A stretch of DNA of 64,000 nt, taken from Ignavibacteriae bacterium HGW-Ignavibacteriae-1 (lineage in GTDB: Bacteria; Bacteroidota; Ignavibacteria; Kapaibacteriales; UBA2268). Position numbers and translations under genes: made by a program. The notes below the pieces were generated by a model. That model was not told the DNA's origin and searched no databases. It saw only the letters and a list, made by a program, of their open reading frames with translations. Positions 40,387 to 50,306 of this stretch are shown here, piece by piece (position 1 is the first letter of the stretch; each line of letters starts with the position of its first letter). The stretch is taken from positions 112,947-176,946 of the forward strand of contig PGYU01000003.1 in assembly GCA_002839825.1 (NCBI GenBank), written 5' to 3'.

Positions 40387-40655
40387 AGAGTTTTCTTGTC
40401 CTTTTTTTCTTTACTTCTTTTACCTTCGGAATTTATCATAGCCACAGTTTTGAACAACTTGTACATACTGACTATGAAACCAAACAAACCGAGCACAAGA
40501 GTCCACAATGGGGTTGTTCCGTACTTTTGGTCTATCCAATAATGACCAATCAACACACCAAAAGCAGCAGGCAAGAAGGTCTCCAGACCAATAGTAATGT
40601 ACCTTCCTGATTGCGACCAATTTCTTGGTTTGGATGAATTTCTGTCATTTTTTAT
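40383..40655 (-). CDS. atpZ: AtpZ/AtpI-family protein, start codon uncertain
   Basis: Track ORF begins at an internal TTG (40574). In-frame upstream codons read (I)KNDRNSSKPRNWSQSGRYITIGLETFLPAAFGVLIGHYWIDQKYGT; stop at 40674-40676; no in-frame ATG/GTG. Confidence 0.6.
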   Translation of the reverse strand: MKNDRNSSKPRNWSQSGRYITIGLETFLPAAFGVLIGHYWIDQKYGTTPLWTLVLGLFGFIVSMYKLFKTVAMINSEGKRSKEKKDKKTL

Positions 40656-40754
40656 TTCAAATTTCCGAGAATATTAAAGTTCAAAAATAAGACTTTTATA
40701 CAAGACTAACAAGATATTTTGTCATGAATTTATTTTAATATGATATTGCCGTAT

Positions 40755-42116
40755 CTAAAAGCCGTATTCAAACAAGTTTTTAATTACATCTTCGGTGAAA
40801 ATATTTTCGGATTCGCCATACCATTTGCCTTCGGGTATTAAAATTAATGAACCGTAAGTTGATGGGTCATAAGGAATGAAAGCCGATGTAGCAACTTCTG
40901 TTTTTTCTTCAGGACGATACTCGTTGTCATAGTCAATGACGACAAAAGTGCATCCGATTTCGTAAAATTCTTCGTCAAGTGGATTGCCCTCAAAGCCAAA
41001 CAAAGTGAATGGAATTCTAAATTTGAGCACGTAGCCCAAACTGTCGTCCAAAAAATTTGCAACTGCTTTTATCAATTTCGAGTCTTCTTTCTGGATTTCA
41101 GTCAATTCATCATTTGTCGAAACTTTTACAAAAGGTTCTTTGTCCAAGAAATTTCCCGGGAATACGCTTACTCGGTACAAGCCTTTGGTTGATTTTGTAC
41201 GGAAATCTACTTTTTTGCCGTTTCGTTCGGTGAATCTATCGTATGTTGGATTTGGATTGATGTCAAACCAAATGTCCAAATAATCGCTAATGCAAGTGTC
41301 GCAGCTTTGGGTAACTACAGCATCGTCAATAATTTCGACCGTAAAATACAAATAATCATCATCAAAAGCGGAAGTAACTCTGAAAGAACAATCCTTCTCG
41401 CCTTTCCAATCATATGCCCCTTCGTGAACGAAATCGGTATAATTTGCAAAAGTGTCTCCGAAATAGCCTTTGTAAACGGTTCTTCCGCGTCTGTAGGTCG
41501 GGATGCTCAGGAAATCTCTATAAAATAGTTCTTTTCCACTTCGAGTATTGATGTATTTTTCACTGCCTCGTAATGTTTGGTAGTTTCGGACACTCTCATG
41601 AGTCAAATCGCCGACTCGACCCGTATTAAAAATCTCACTAAGTAAAATTGAGCCGTTATCATAAGTATAGCCGTCCATTTTCCAGTGATTTTCTTCAAAC
41701 TTTTTGGTTACATAGCAAATATTCTTATGGATTACAACTCCGATTTCGAGTGGTAATTCTACAAATTGATATGTATGATGGGCTACTTGCCTCAAAAAGC
41801 CATCAATATCTACAAATAAATAAACTTGCATGTTTCGCGACCTATCTCCGGCAAGTCTTAGAGTAATCCCGAGGTCTGAGTGGTCATCACCCGAAAAATC
41901 GCCAACATCATAACCCCAAATAAAATAATCAACGCCTTGGGGCAATTGCTTATAAACGTCATCAATTAGCAGCTTATCAAAATATGGCTCTAATCGTTGG
42001 GCTAGTTCCGAAAATTTTAGACCTGATTGGCTATAAGATACAGATGAGCCAAACGTGAAAATTGCAATAAAAATTAAAAAATACTTTGCGATACTGTTAA
42101 CTTTCATCAATTGCAT
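40755..42116 (-). CDS. Secreted protein with CBM9-like sugar-binding domain
   Basis: Signal peptide; DWKGEKDCSFRVTSAFDDDYLYFTVEIIDD...SDYLDIWFDINPNP, RIPFTLFGFEGNPLDEEFYEIGCTFVVIDYD. Confidence 0.5.
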   Translation of the reverse strand: MQLMKVNSIAKYFLIFIAIFTFGSSVSYSQSGLKFSELAQRLEPYFDKLLIDDVYKQLPQGVDYFIWGYDVGDFSGDDHSDLGITLRLAGDRSRNMQVYLFVDIDGFLRQVAHHTYQFVELPLEIGVVIHKNICYVTKKFEENHWKMDGYTYDNGSILLSEIFNTGRVGDLTHESVRNYQTLRGSEKYINTRSGKELFYRDFLSIPTYRRGRTVYKGYFGDTFANYTDFVHEGAYDWKGEKDCSFRVTSAFDDDYLYFTVEIIDDAVVTQSCDTCISDYLDIWFDINPNPTYDRFTERNGKKVDFRTKSTKGLYRVSVFPGNFLDKEPFVKVSTNDELTEIQKEDSKLIKAVANFLDDSLGYVLKFRIPFTLFGFEGNPLDEEFYEIGCTFVVIDYDNEYRPEEKTEVATSAFIPYDPSTYGSLILIPEGKWYGESENIFTEDVIKNLFEYGF

Positions 42117-42120
42117 ACCA

Positions 42121-43113
42121 TTATTTATTTAAATTATAAATTGAAGTCTTTATTTCAGTTAGTCCTGAGGCAACTCTTGCTCCAAGTTGTGACACTACTT
42201 TGGCTCCGGCTGACGATGCCAATCTACCTGCAATTCTCAATGAATTTGTATCAATCAGTCCATACATAAATGCTCCGGCAAATACGTCGCCTGCACCTGT
42301 CGTATCTACTAAGTTGGCAGGATAAGCATCAATTTGTTGTTTTTTGCGATTCCACAATATTTGGCTACCTTGAGCACCCATTGTGATGACTACATTTTGA
42401 CTTCTATCCGCAAAAAAGTCCATTGCTTCATCTAAAGTTGCTTTGCCTGTAAATGATAAGGCTTCGGCTTCGTTACAAAAAACTAATTCACTATCGTTGA
42501 CAACTCGGTCAAGATTCGCTTTGAAATTATCGGTAATAAAAGTGTCCGAAAAAGTGACGGCAACTTTAGTGTGATGAAGTTTGGCATATTCCATAGCTTT
42601 GAAAACAGCTTTTGTGCCTGAAGGATTAGAAAATTTATATCCTTCGATATAAAGCCATTCGGCGCGTTTTATCAATTCTTCATCAATATTTTTTTCAGTG
42701 AATAATGCAGTAGCTGCCAAACAAGTGTGCATTGTCCGCTCCGAATCGGGAGTAATTAATACAACACAAGTGCCGGTGGCTGTTTTCGCAATAGTTTGAG
42801 CACTCAATATAATGCCTAATTTCTTGAATTCTTCAGCATAAAAACGCCCAAATTCATCATCACCCACAACAGTTTTATATGCCGCTTTGCCACCAAGCTG
42901 ACTAAATGCTATTATAGTATTTGCAGCCGAACCGCCACTACAGCGATTCATAGCTTTGCCTGCCAATGATTTTAAAATTTCTGATTGGACATCATCTTCG
43001 ACAAGTCGCATTTCGCCACGACTTAGCCCAAGTTTTGCAAATTCAGCATCACTAAGTTCATATTGAAAATCTACTAATCCATTACCAAGTCCGAGAAGTT
43101 GAATATCTTTCAT
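42121..43113 (-). CDS. PfkB-family carbohydrate/adenosine kinase
   Basis: GGSAANTIIAFSQLGGKAAY, DTTGAGDVFAGAFMYGL. Confidence 0.9.
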   Translation of the reverse strand: MKDIQLLGLGNGLVDFQYELSDAEFAKLGLSRGEMRLVEDDVQSEILKSLAGKAMNRCSGGSAANTIIAFSQLGGKAAYKTVVGDDEFGRFYAEEFKKLGIILSAQTIAKTATGTCVVLITPDSERTMHTCLAATALFTEKNIDEELIKRAEWLYIEGYKFSNPSGTKAVFKAMEYAKLHHTKVAVTFSDTFITDNFKANLDRVVNDSELVFCNEAEALSFTGKATLDEAMDFFADRSQNVVITMGAQGSQILWNRKKQQIDAYPANLVDTTGAGDVFAGAFMYGLIDTNSLRIAGRLASSAGAKVVSQLGARVASGLTEIKTSIYNLNK

Positions 43114-43116
43114 CTT

Positions 43117-44145
43117 TTAATCTTTTTCCTTATTTAATGCTAAATTTACGATTTTTTCGCAGAGTTCGGGGAATTCAATACCGATTTCCTTTGCAGCCAT
43201 AGGTACTAAACTTTTAGACGTAAAGCCCGGTATAGTATTTAATTCCAAACACCATGGCTGACCTTCATCATCCAATCTGAAATCAACTCGCGCAAATCCG
43301 TCACATCCCAAAACATTATAAACTATTGTTGCCATTGTCGCAGTAAATTCGGCTATATCATCAGTCAAATCTGCAGGACAAATATATTCGGTTTTGCCTT
43401 TTGTATATTTGTGCTCATAGTCATAAAAGCCGTCGTGCGTTATGATTTCGATGATTGGCAAAACTTCGCCACCGATTATCCCGACGGTTAACTCACGCCC
43501 TTCAATATATTTTTCTACCATAACAGGGTCGGAATATTTTGAAGCTAAGACAATTGCATTGTGAATATCGTCCAGATTGCCATTGTCAATTATTGTCAGC
43601 CCAATTGTAGAACCTTGATCGTTTGGTTTGACGACTAATTCTTTGCCCAATGATGAACGCAAATCCTTATATACATCCAAATTATCAATATCACTTTTGT
43701 GTACCATTTCCCATTGCGGAGTGAGAACACCGGCGGCGGAAAGCATCATTTTCGATGCGGCTTTATCGCTCGAAAGGGCGCTCGCTTTGACTTTACTTCC
43801 TGTGTAAGGAATACCGCGCAATTCGAGCAATGATTGGATCAGTCCGTCTTCGCCAAATTTGCCGTGTAACACTATGAATACTACATCAATTGTATCGAAT
43901 ATATCAGAGGCTATACAATCTATATATGCTCGTGTTTCGAATTGCTTTAAGTCTTCAATATCATGAAATTTTTCAATATCGGCGATTTGTTCTTCGCTGC
44001 GAGCCAAAAAATCAGCTCCATAAGCCGGGTCAACGGGCACAACTTCGTAATTTAAAGAACGTAATGCCTCGATAACGGCTTTACCACCTGCGATTGCAAC
44101 ATTTCTTTCAGTTGAGATTCCACCATAAACAACAGCTATTTTCAT
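43117..44145 (-). CDS. ddl: D-alanine--D-alanine ligase
   Basis: VVYGGISTERNVAIAGGKAV, VLHGKFGEDGLIQSLLELRGIPYTGS, LELNTIPGFTSKSLVP. Confidence 0.95.
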   Translation of the reverse strand: MKIAVVYGGISTERNVAIAGGKAVIEALRSLNYEVVPVDPAYGADFLARSEEQIADIEKFHDIEDLKQFETRAYIDCIASDIFDTIDVVFIVLHGKFGEDGLIQSLLELRGIPYTGSKVKASALSSDKAASKMMLSAAGVLTPQWEMVHKSDIDNLDVYKDLRSSLGKELVVKPNDQGSTIGLTIIDNGNLDDIHNAIVLASKYSDPVMVEKYIEGRELTVGIIGGEVLPIIEIITHDGFYDYEHKYTKGKTEYICPADLTDDIAEFTATMATIVYNVLGCDGFARVDFRLDDEGQPWCLELNTIPGFTSKSLVPMAAKEIGIEFPELCEKIVNLALNKEKD

Positions 44146-44949
44146 TTATTTTCCAGAATTTAGTAAATATTCGTCATATAATTTTCTTAAGAATCGTACA
44201 TCATCCCATACGAATTGTTTCCAATTCGGATTTCTGAGCAATGCCGCAGGATGATATGTTGTTATCATTTTTATGTTGTGATAATCCAAAACTTTTCCGC
44301 GAATTTCGGACATCTTATGCGTTTTTTTGAGCAATGTGTCAACTGAAGTCAGTCCCAACGAAAGTATGAAAGCAGGTTTAATCAAATCAATCTGCTTTTT
44401 CAAATATAGTTCACATTTGTCAACTTCCTCTTTGACCGGTCTGCGGTTGCCCGGAGGGCGACATTTGATGATATTTGCTATGAAGACTTCTTCGCGACTC
44501 AGATTGATTGATTCAAGAATCTTAGTCAGCAACTGCCCTGCACGCCCTACAAATGGTTTTCCTTGTTCGTCTTCATCTGCTCCGGGAGCTTCGCCAATCA
44601 CCATTATATCGGCGTTGGGGTTGCCAGTGCCGAATACAAATTTGATTCGAGTTGCACCGAGCGGACACTCCACGCATGTGTTGATTTGCGAATCAAGCTC
44701 GTCCAATGTAGCAGCGAATTTCCATTTGCTTCCAATGCTCAACTTGCTTTCAGTCGCTTGTGGCGGCAAAGTGCTTTGTATTTTCGGTTTGATTATTACT
44801 TCCTCTTTCAAAATTTCCTTTTGTGCTATCTTCGTTTCAGGTGCTTTGAACTCAATTCCAACCATATTATCAAGCAATAAACCGTTGCCGTATAGTTCGG
44901 CATTGAATTTCATATACTCGATAAGTCCGTTTTTTATGTTTGATTTCAT
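44146..44949 (-). CDS. Family 4-type uracil-DNA glycosylase
   Basis: VIGEAPGADEDEQGKPFVGRAGQLL, NIIKCRPPGNRRPVKEE, YHPAALLRNPNWK. Confidence 0.92.
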   Translation of the reverse strand: MKSNIKNGLIEYMKFNAELYGNGLLLDNMVGIEFKAPETKIAQKEILKEEVIIKPKIQSTLPPQATESKLSIGSKWKFAATLDELDSQINTCVECPLGATRIKFVFGTGNPNADIMVIGEAPGADEDEQGKPFVGRAGQLLTKILESINLSREEVFIANIIKCRPPGNRRPVKEEVDKCELYLKKQIDLIKPAFILSLGLTSVDTLLKKTHKMSEIRGKVLDYHNIKMITTYHPAALLRNPNWKQFVWDDVRFLRKLYDEYLLNSGK

Positions 44950-45108
44950 ATCTGCTACCTGTCAACTATACAAAAGTAAGAAAAATGAACGACTTAAATT
45001 TAGACAATAAATCGGAACTAAAAAACACGGTTTATTCATAAAATGATATTATTTTTGTATTTAGTATTGTTTAATGTGAACAAAATGTAAATTAAATGGA
45101 GAAAAGCC

Positions 45109-46005
45109 ATGGAGATTAAGTCATTAAATAGCTTTGTTGATATAGCCAAAAGTAAAGTCAAGAAGAATCTTGTAGTTGCTGCTGCAGAAGATGAACATGT
45201 ATTAGGTGCAGTCAAAGACGCAGTTGCAAATGATATAATTGAGCCAATCTTCGTTGGAAACAAATCTAAAATAGATGCTATTGCTGCAAAACTCGATTTT
45301 GATATTTCTAAATTTGAACTAATAGAAGAAAATAATCCCGCAGCTTCGGCTCAAATTGCAGTCAAACAAATAATTGACGGGCACGCTCAGATTCTGATGA
45401 AAGGATTGGTTGGTACTGCTGATTTTTTGAGGGCAATTCTTCAAAAAGACAGCGGATTGCGTAAAGGAGATTTGTTGTCTCATATCGGCTTTTTCGAAGT
45501 CCCGACTTATCATAAAATAATTGCTCTGACCGATGCAGCACAAAATATCGCTCCAGATTTCAACGAAAAAATTGCTATACTGAAAAATTCACTCGATATG
45601 TTCAAACATCTCGGCTATGAGAGTCCCAAAGTGGCATGTCTCGCAGCAATTGAAGGTGTCAATCCCAAAATGCCGTCAACTATGGAAGCAGCCGCATTGA
45701 CTCAGATGAATCGCCGAAATCAAATCAAAGGCTGCATCATTGACGGTCCTTTGGCTTTAGACAATGCTATTTCTAAGTTATCAGCCGAACACAAGGGAAT
45801 CGAAAGCGAAGTTGCCGGTGATGCAGACTTGCTTTTTGCTCCAAATATCGAAGTCGCAAATGTATTATACAAATCATTAACATATTTTGCTAATGCTACT
45901 GTTGCTGCTATTATTCTCGGAGCGTCTGTGCCTATCGTGCTTACGTCACGCTCGGATTCGGACAAGAGCAAGCTTATGTCAATCGCTTTAGCAGCATGTT
46001 ATTAA
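45109..46005 (+). CDS. ptb: Phosphate butyryltransferase
   Basis: LMKGLVGTADFLRAIL, SHIGFFEVPTYHKI, NAISKLSAEHKGIESEVAGDADLLFAPNIE; adjacent butyrate kinase. Confidence 0.9.
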   Translation: MEIKSLNSFVDIAKSKVKKNLVVAAAEDEHVLGAVKDAVANDIIEPIFVGNKSKIDAIAAKLDFDISKFELIEENNPAASAQIAVKQIIDGHAQILMKGLVGTADFLRAILQKDSGLRKGDLLSHIGFFEVPTYHKIIALTDAAQNIAPDFNEKIAILKNSLDMFKHLGYESPKVACLAAIEGVNPKMPSTMEAAALTQMNRRNQIKGCIIDGPLALDNAISKLSAEHKGIESEVAGDADLLFAPNIEVANVLYKSLTYFANATVAAIILGASVPIVLTSRSDSDKSKLMSIALAACY

Positions 46006-46031
46006 AATTTTATCCAACAGGAAAATGAATC

Positions 46032-47102
46032 ATGAAATTACTTGTTATTAACCCCGGTTCGACTTCAACGAAAATCGGTGTTTACGAAGATTTAAACTTA
46101 TTATTCGATAAAACTTTGCGTCATAGTGTCGAGGATTTAGATGTTTTCCCATCTATAATTGACCAATATGACTTTCGCAAAAATGTGATTATCGAGGCTT
46201 TGAAGGAAAATAATATTGAAATCAATGAAATTGAAGCCTTTGTGGGTCGTGGTGGTTTAGTCAAACCGATTCCCGGCGGTGTTTATCGAACCAGCGCGGC
46301 AATGTTGGAAGACTTGAAAAAAGGGATTCTCGGCGAGCACGCTTCCAATTTAGGTGGGATTTTAGCTTATGAATTAGCCCGAACAGTCGGCAAACAATCA
46401 AATTCCTTCATTGTGGACCCGGTTGTTGTTGATGAATTGGATGACATTGCTCGCTATTCAGGGCGTCCGGAAATGCCGAGAGTGAGCATTTTCCATGCTT
46501 TGAACCAAAAAGCTGTTGCCAGACGATTTGCTCGCGACCGTGGAAAAAAATACGAAGACTTCAACTTAATTGTTGTTCATCTCGGTGGTGGTATCACAGT
46601 AGGTGCGCACAAGAACGGACGTGTTATTGATGTAAATAATGGTCTCGATGGCGAAGGACCATTCTCGCCCGAAAGAGCGGGCAGCCTCCCTGTCGGTACA
46701 CTAACTAAAATATGCTTTTCAGGTAAATATCAATTGCACCAAGTTAAAAAGATGATTACCGGACAAGGTGGTATAGTATCCTATCTTGGCACAAACAATT
46801 GTATGGAAGTAGAAGAAAAAATCGAAAAAGGCGATCAACAAGCAAAAATGGTTTACTTGGCAATGGCATATCAAATTGCAAAAGAAATCGGCTCATTGGC
46901 TACTGTTCTCGAAGGCAAAATTGATGCGATTATTCTCACAGGTGGTGTAGCATATTCGGAATTACTCACGAAATGGATTCGCAAAAGAGTTGCATTTTTG
47001 GCTCCTGTTTTCGTATATCCCGGCGAAGATGAATTACAAGCCTTAGCCGAAGGTGTATTTTTCGCCCTTAATGGTGAAATTGAAATCAAGGAATATATTT
47101 AA
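46032..47102 (+). CDS. buk: Butyrate kinase
   Basis: LLVINPGSTSTKIGVYED, VGRGGLVKPIPGGVY, HLGGGITVGAHKNGRVID. Confidence 0.95.
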   Translation: MKLLVINPGSTSTKIGVYEDLNLLFDKTLRHSVEDLDVFPSIIDQYDFRKNVIIEALKENNIEINEIEAFVGRGGLVKPIPGGVYRTSAAMLEDLKKGILGEHASNLGGILAYELARTVGKQSNSFIVDPVVVDELDDIARYSGRPEMPRVSIFHALNQKAVARRFARDRGKKYEDFNLIVVHLGGGITVGAHKNGRVIDVNNGLDGEGPFSPERAGSLPVGTLTKICFSGKYQLHQVKKMITGQGGIVSYLGTNNCMEVEEKIEKGDQQAKMVYLAMAYQIAKEIGSLATVLEGKIDAIILTGGVAYSELLTKWIRKRVAFLAPVFVYPGEDELQALAEGVFFALNGEIEIKEYI

Positions 47103-47337
47103 AAAAGTGTGGTAATAATTTCTGAAGAACAAAATCCTCCTGAATCATCTTAAACAAAGCGTGAAAGAGATTAGGGGGATGTTTTTTTAGCCCTGCAAAA
47201 TTAATATAAAACTCTTTTTCTTCGATTGATTTTGTTTTAGAGAAAATAATCAGATTATTTGTCCAAGATAATTCTCGCACCAGCGGTGCGAGTTTTGGAA
47301 ACGGCCTGTATTCTTCATAAAATTGCGGACAGAACAC
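47086..47337 (-). pseudogene. DUF1016/YhcG-like (PD-(D/E)XK) nuclease fragment
   Basis: FCPQFYEEYRPFPKLAPLVRELSWTNNLIIFSKTKSIEEKEFYINFA resembles the DUF1016 core; no full-length frame either side; GTG start; overlaps the buk 3' end. Confidence 0.55.
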
Positions 47338-47492
47338 AGCTCTGTACCTATGAATCCCTCAAAAAGCCGCTCCCATTTGTGAATCGTATCACATTAAACG
47401 ATAATTTTTGTGATTTCCTTGAAAATTGCGTATTTTCGAATAAATTAAAACCGAGATTTCGGCAATTTCATTATAATGTTGAGGTGTTAAAA

Positions 47493-49034
47493 ATGTCTCT
47501 CGCTACAAAAATTGTAGATTTTTTTTCAAGAAAGAAAAAAATTGACGAGCCTGCTCAAGAAGGCAAGGTAAAACAAGCCAAAATGGGCAAATTGACCGCT
47601 CGTGACAGAATAGAAGCGATTTTAGATGATGGTTCTTTTCACGAATATGACCTTTTTGTCGAGCACAAATCTGAAGATTTCGGGATGGACAAAAAGTATC
47701 TGCCACGCGATGGCGTTCTGACCGGAACGGGAACTATTATGGGCTATCCGGTATGTATCTATGCTCAAGATTTTACCGTTGCGGGTGGCTCTCTTGGTTT
47801 GGCTCATGCTCGGAAAATCACAAAAATCATGGACCATTCCATAAAATTAGGTATTCCGCTAATTGGTATCAACGATTCCGGCGGTGCGAGAATTCAAGAA
47901 GGTGTAAACTCTCTTGCCGGATATGGCGAAATTTTCTATCGCAATACTTTGGCTTCGGGCTTTATTCCCCAGATTTCAGTGATTTTGGGTCCATGTGCAG
48001 GTGGAGCAGTTTATTCTCCGGCGCTGACTGATTTTGTTTTCGTCGTTGATAAAATTTCCAAGATGTTCATTACAGGTCCTGAGGTTATAAAAACCGTACT
48101 TGGCGAAGAAATCAGCATGGAAGATTTGGGCGGAGCGAGAGTTCATGCCGAAATTACAGGCAATGCCCATTTCTTTGCGGAGTCAGAGCTTGCATGTTTT
48201 GAGCAAATCAAAAAACTCGTCACATTCATTCCTTGGAATAGTTCCAAAAAGCCGGAAAAATTCCCTGCAAAGCCACCGAAAATCAACATGAACATCAATG
48301 ACATCATACCCAAAGAACCTACAAAACCTTATGATATCCGCGATGTCATCAAAGCAATTGCCGATGATTCGGACTTTCTCGAAGTTCAGGAATTATGGGC
48401 TGCAAATATCGTAATCGGCTTTACACGATTCAATGGTGAAACAGTTGGCGTAATTGGAAATCAACCATTGGTTTTGGCAGGTGTGCTGGACGTTGATTCA
48501 TCGGACAAAGCTGCAAGATTCATAAGATTTTGCAATGCCTTCCAAATTCCTTTGCTCACGCTCGTGGATTTGCCCGGGTATTTGCCCGGCATTGACCAAG
48601 AACATGCAGGTGTGATTCGACATGGTGCAAAGATTCTTTATGCTTACAGCGAAGCATCTGTGCCTAAAATCACTATCATACTCCGCAAAGCGTATGGCGG
48701 TGGTTATATTGCTATGTGCTCGCGCCATCTTGGTGCAGATTTCGTGTTTGCACTTCCCCAAGCCGAAATCGCCGTAATGGGACCCGAAGGTGCAGCAAAC
48801 ATTATTTTCAAAAAGGAAATCACCGAATCCGATGACCCTGACAGAACTCGCAAAGAAAAAGTTGATGAATATATTGAAAAATTTGCAAATCCGTTCAATG
48901 CAGCTGCCGCAGGATATATTGACGCAGTTATAGTGCCGGACGAAATGCGAGATTACGTACTTCATTCATTACATATTTCCACCAACAAACAGGAAGCCAG
49001 ACCTACCAAGAAGCACGGCATCCCACCATTTTAA
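47493..49034 (+). CDS. Acyl-CoA carboxylase carboxyltransferase subunit (propionyl-CoA carboxylase beta / methylmalonyl-CoA decarboxylase alpha type)
   Basis: GINDSGGARIQEGVNSLAGYGEIF, GPCAGGAVYSPALTDF, DLPGYLPGIDQEHAGVIRHGAK, AVMGPEGAANIIF. Start ATG 47493 preferred over the track start 47259. Confidence 0.94.
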   Translation: MSLATKIVDFFSRKKKIDEPAQEGKVKQAKMGKLTARDRIEAILDDGSFHEYDLFVEHKSEDFGMDKKYLPRDGVLTGTGTIMGYPVCIYAQDFTVAGGSLGLAHARKITKIMDHSIKLGIPLIGINDSGGARIQEGVNSLAGYGEIFYRNTLASGFIPQISVILGPCAGGAVYSPALTDFVFVVDKISKMFITGPEVIKTVLGEEISMEDLGGARVHAEITGNAHFFAESELACFEQIKKLVTFIPWNSSKKPEKFPAKPPKINMNINDIIPKEPTKPYDIRDVIKAIADDSDFLEVQELWAANIVIGFTRFNGETVGVIGNQPLVLAGVLDVDSSDKAARFIRFCNAFQIPLLTLVDLPGYLPGIDQEHAGVIRHGAKILYAYSEASVPKITIILRKAYGGGYIAMCSRHLGADFVFALPQAEIAVMGPEGAANIIFKKEITESDDPDRTRKEKVDEYIEKFANPFNAAAAGYIDAVIVPDEMRDYVLHSLHISTNKQEARPTKKHGIPPF

Positions 49035-49044
49035 GGAGATTGAA

Positions 49045-49356
49045 ATGAATAATGATTTATATGACTTAAACATTGATGACACCTATTACGAGACAAAATT
49101 AACCCGAAAATTTGTCACGAGAAAGCGTTATAAACCACAAAATCATAAATTGATTAACGCTTTTATTCCAGGGACAATTCGGGAAATTTATGTCAAACCC
49201 GGGCAAATAGTCGAAATCGGACAGGATTTGCTTGTACTCGAAGCTATGAAAATGAAGAATCTTATCAAATCGGGCATCAAAGGCAAAATCCTGAAAATCC
49301 ATGTTGAATTAAACAAAACTGTTGCTAAAAACGAATTACTAATCGAATATGAATAG
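49045..49356 (+). CDS. Biotin carboxyl carrier protein
   Basis: Biotinylation motif LEAMKMKN in a biotinyl-lipoyl domain; AAGGAG Shine-Dalgarno upstream. Confidence 0.9.
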   Translation: MNNDLYDLNIDDTYYETKLTRKFVTRKRYKPQNHKLINAFIPGTIREIYVKPGQIVEIGQDLLVLEAMKMKNLIKSGIKGKILKIHVELNKTVAKNELLIEYE

Positions 49357-49681
49357 TATTGAAAATATATTTTCAAATTTACCCCAATCAACGGACGAGA
49401 TAATCGAAATACTCGTCCGTTCTCCGAATGTCCGAATTGAACGCATTATTTCAAGCGGTAATCATTCGTCTGATGGATTTTGGTACGACCAAGACGAAAA
49501 CGAGTGGGTGATTTTGCTCCAAGGCTCGGCAAAAATTGAATTTGAAGAGGAGATGATTGATTTGAAAACCGGAGATTATTTATTAATTCCTTCCCACAAA
49601 AAGCATCGTGTAGCCGAAACTTCCTCAACGGAAAAAACTATTTGGCTTGCAGTGTTTTTTACCACTCCGGTTGGTCAATGA
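49349..49681 (+). CDS. Cupin-domain protein
   Basis: EWVILLQGSAKIEFEEEMIDLKTGDYLLIPSHKKHRV; overlaps the upstream gene. Confidence 0.85.
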   Translation: MNSIENIFSNLPQSTDEIIEILVRSPNVRIERIISSGNHSSDGFWYDQDENEWVILLQGSAKIEFEEEMIDLKTGDYLLIPSHKKHRVAETSSTEKTIWLAVFFTTPVGQ

Positions 49682-50300
49682 ATTTTTCTAATCCGCTCGG
49701 GGTGTAGTTTCCTTCGCGTTTCATCATTTTTTCGATATATTTACCCAAAATATCGAATTCTATGTTGATTTTTTGCCCGGCTTTTAAACTTCGCAATGTA
49801 GTGACATCCCAAGTATGTGGGATAACGGAAACCATAAAAGCGGAGCTATTCTCTCTCGCAACTGTCAGACTTACACCTTCAATCGCAATCGAGCCGTGAA
49901 TTACGACATATTTATAATACTCGCGGGGATATTCGACCCAAACGAGAATTCCGGTTTGCTCTTTTTCGATAGATTTGATATATGCAACGCAATCCACATG
50001 CCCTTGGACAATATGTCCTCCGAGCCTGTCTCCGACAGCGGCAGCACGTTCCAAATTGACTTTGGCGCCATTTTTGAAATGACCCAAAGTTGACTTTCGC
50101 AAAGTTTCCTCGACTGCTGTCACTTCAAAAGTTTTATCGGTAAGTGCAACTACGGTTTGGCAGACTCCGTTGATTGATACTGAGTCATCAATTTTCAAAT
50201 CGTCCATGATTTTCTTGGCAGCGATTATGAAATGCTTGCCGCCGCCGATGTTTTTGACCGAATCTATCGTTCCGATTTCTTCTATTAATCCTGTAAACAT
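49659..50300 (-). CDS. ribE: Riboflavin synthase alpha subunit
   Basis: MFTGLIEEIG, SVSINGVCQTV, GGHIVQGHVDC, VSLTVAR, two lumazine-binding repeats. Confidence 0.95.
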   Translation of the reverse strand: MFTGLIEEIGTIDSVKNIGGGKHFIIAAKKIMDDLKIDDSVSINGVCQTVVALTDKTFEVTAVEETLRKSTLGHFKNGAKVNLERAAAVGDRLGGHIVQGHVDCVAYIKSIEKEQTGILVWVEYPREYYKYVVIHGSIAIEGVSLTVARENSSAFMVSVIPHTWDVTTLRSLKAGQKINIEFDILGKYIEKMMKREGNYTPSGLEKFIDQPEW

Positions 50301-50306
50301 GCTTGC

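Noticed and set aside
44327-45010. 227-aa plus-strand ORF opposite the uracil-DNA glycosylase
   Set aside because: Antisense shadow; the minus strand has clear glycosylase motifs.
47259-47492. 78-aa N-terminal extension of the carboxyltransferase ORF
   Set aside because: Not homologous to the family; overlaps a decayed nuclease remnant. ATG at 47493 gives a normal N-terminus.
48498-48965. 155-aa minus-strand ORF inside the carboxyltransferase
   Set aside because: Antisense to highly conserved carboxyltransferase motifs.
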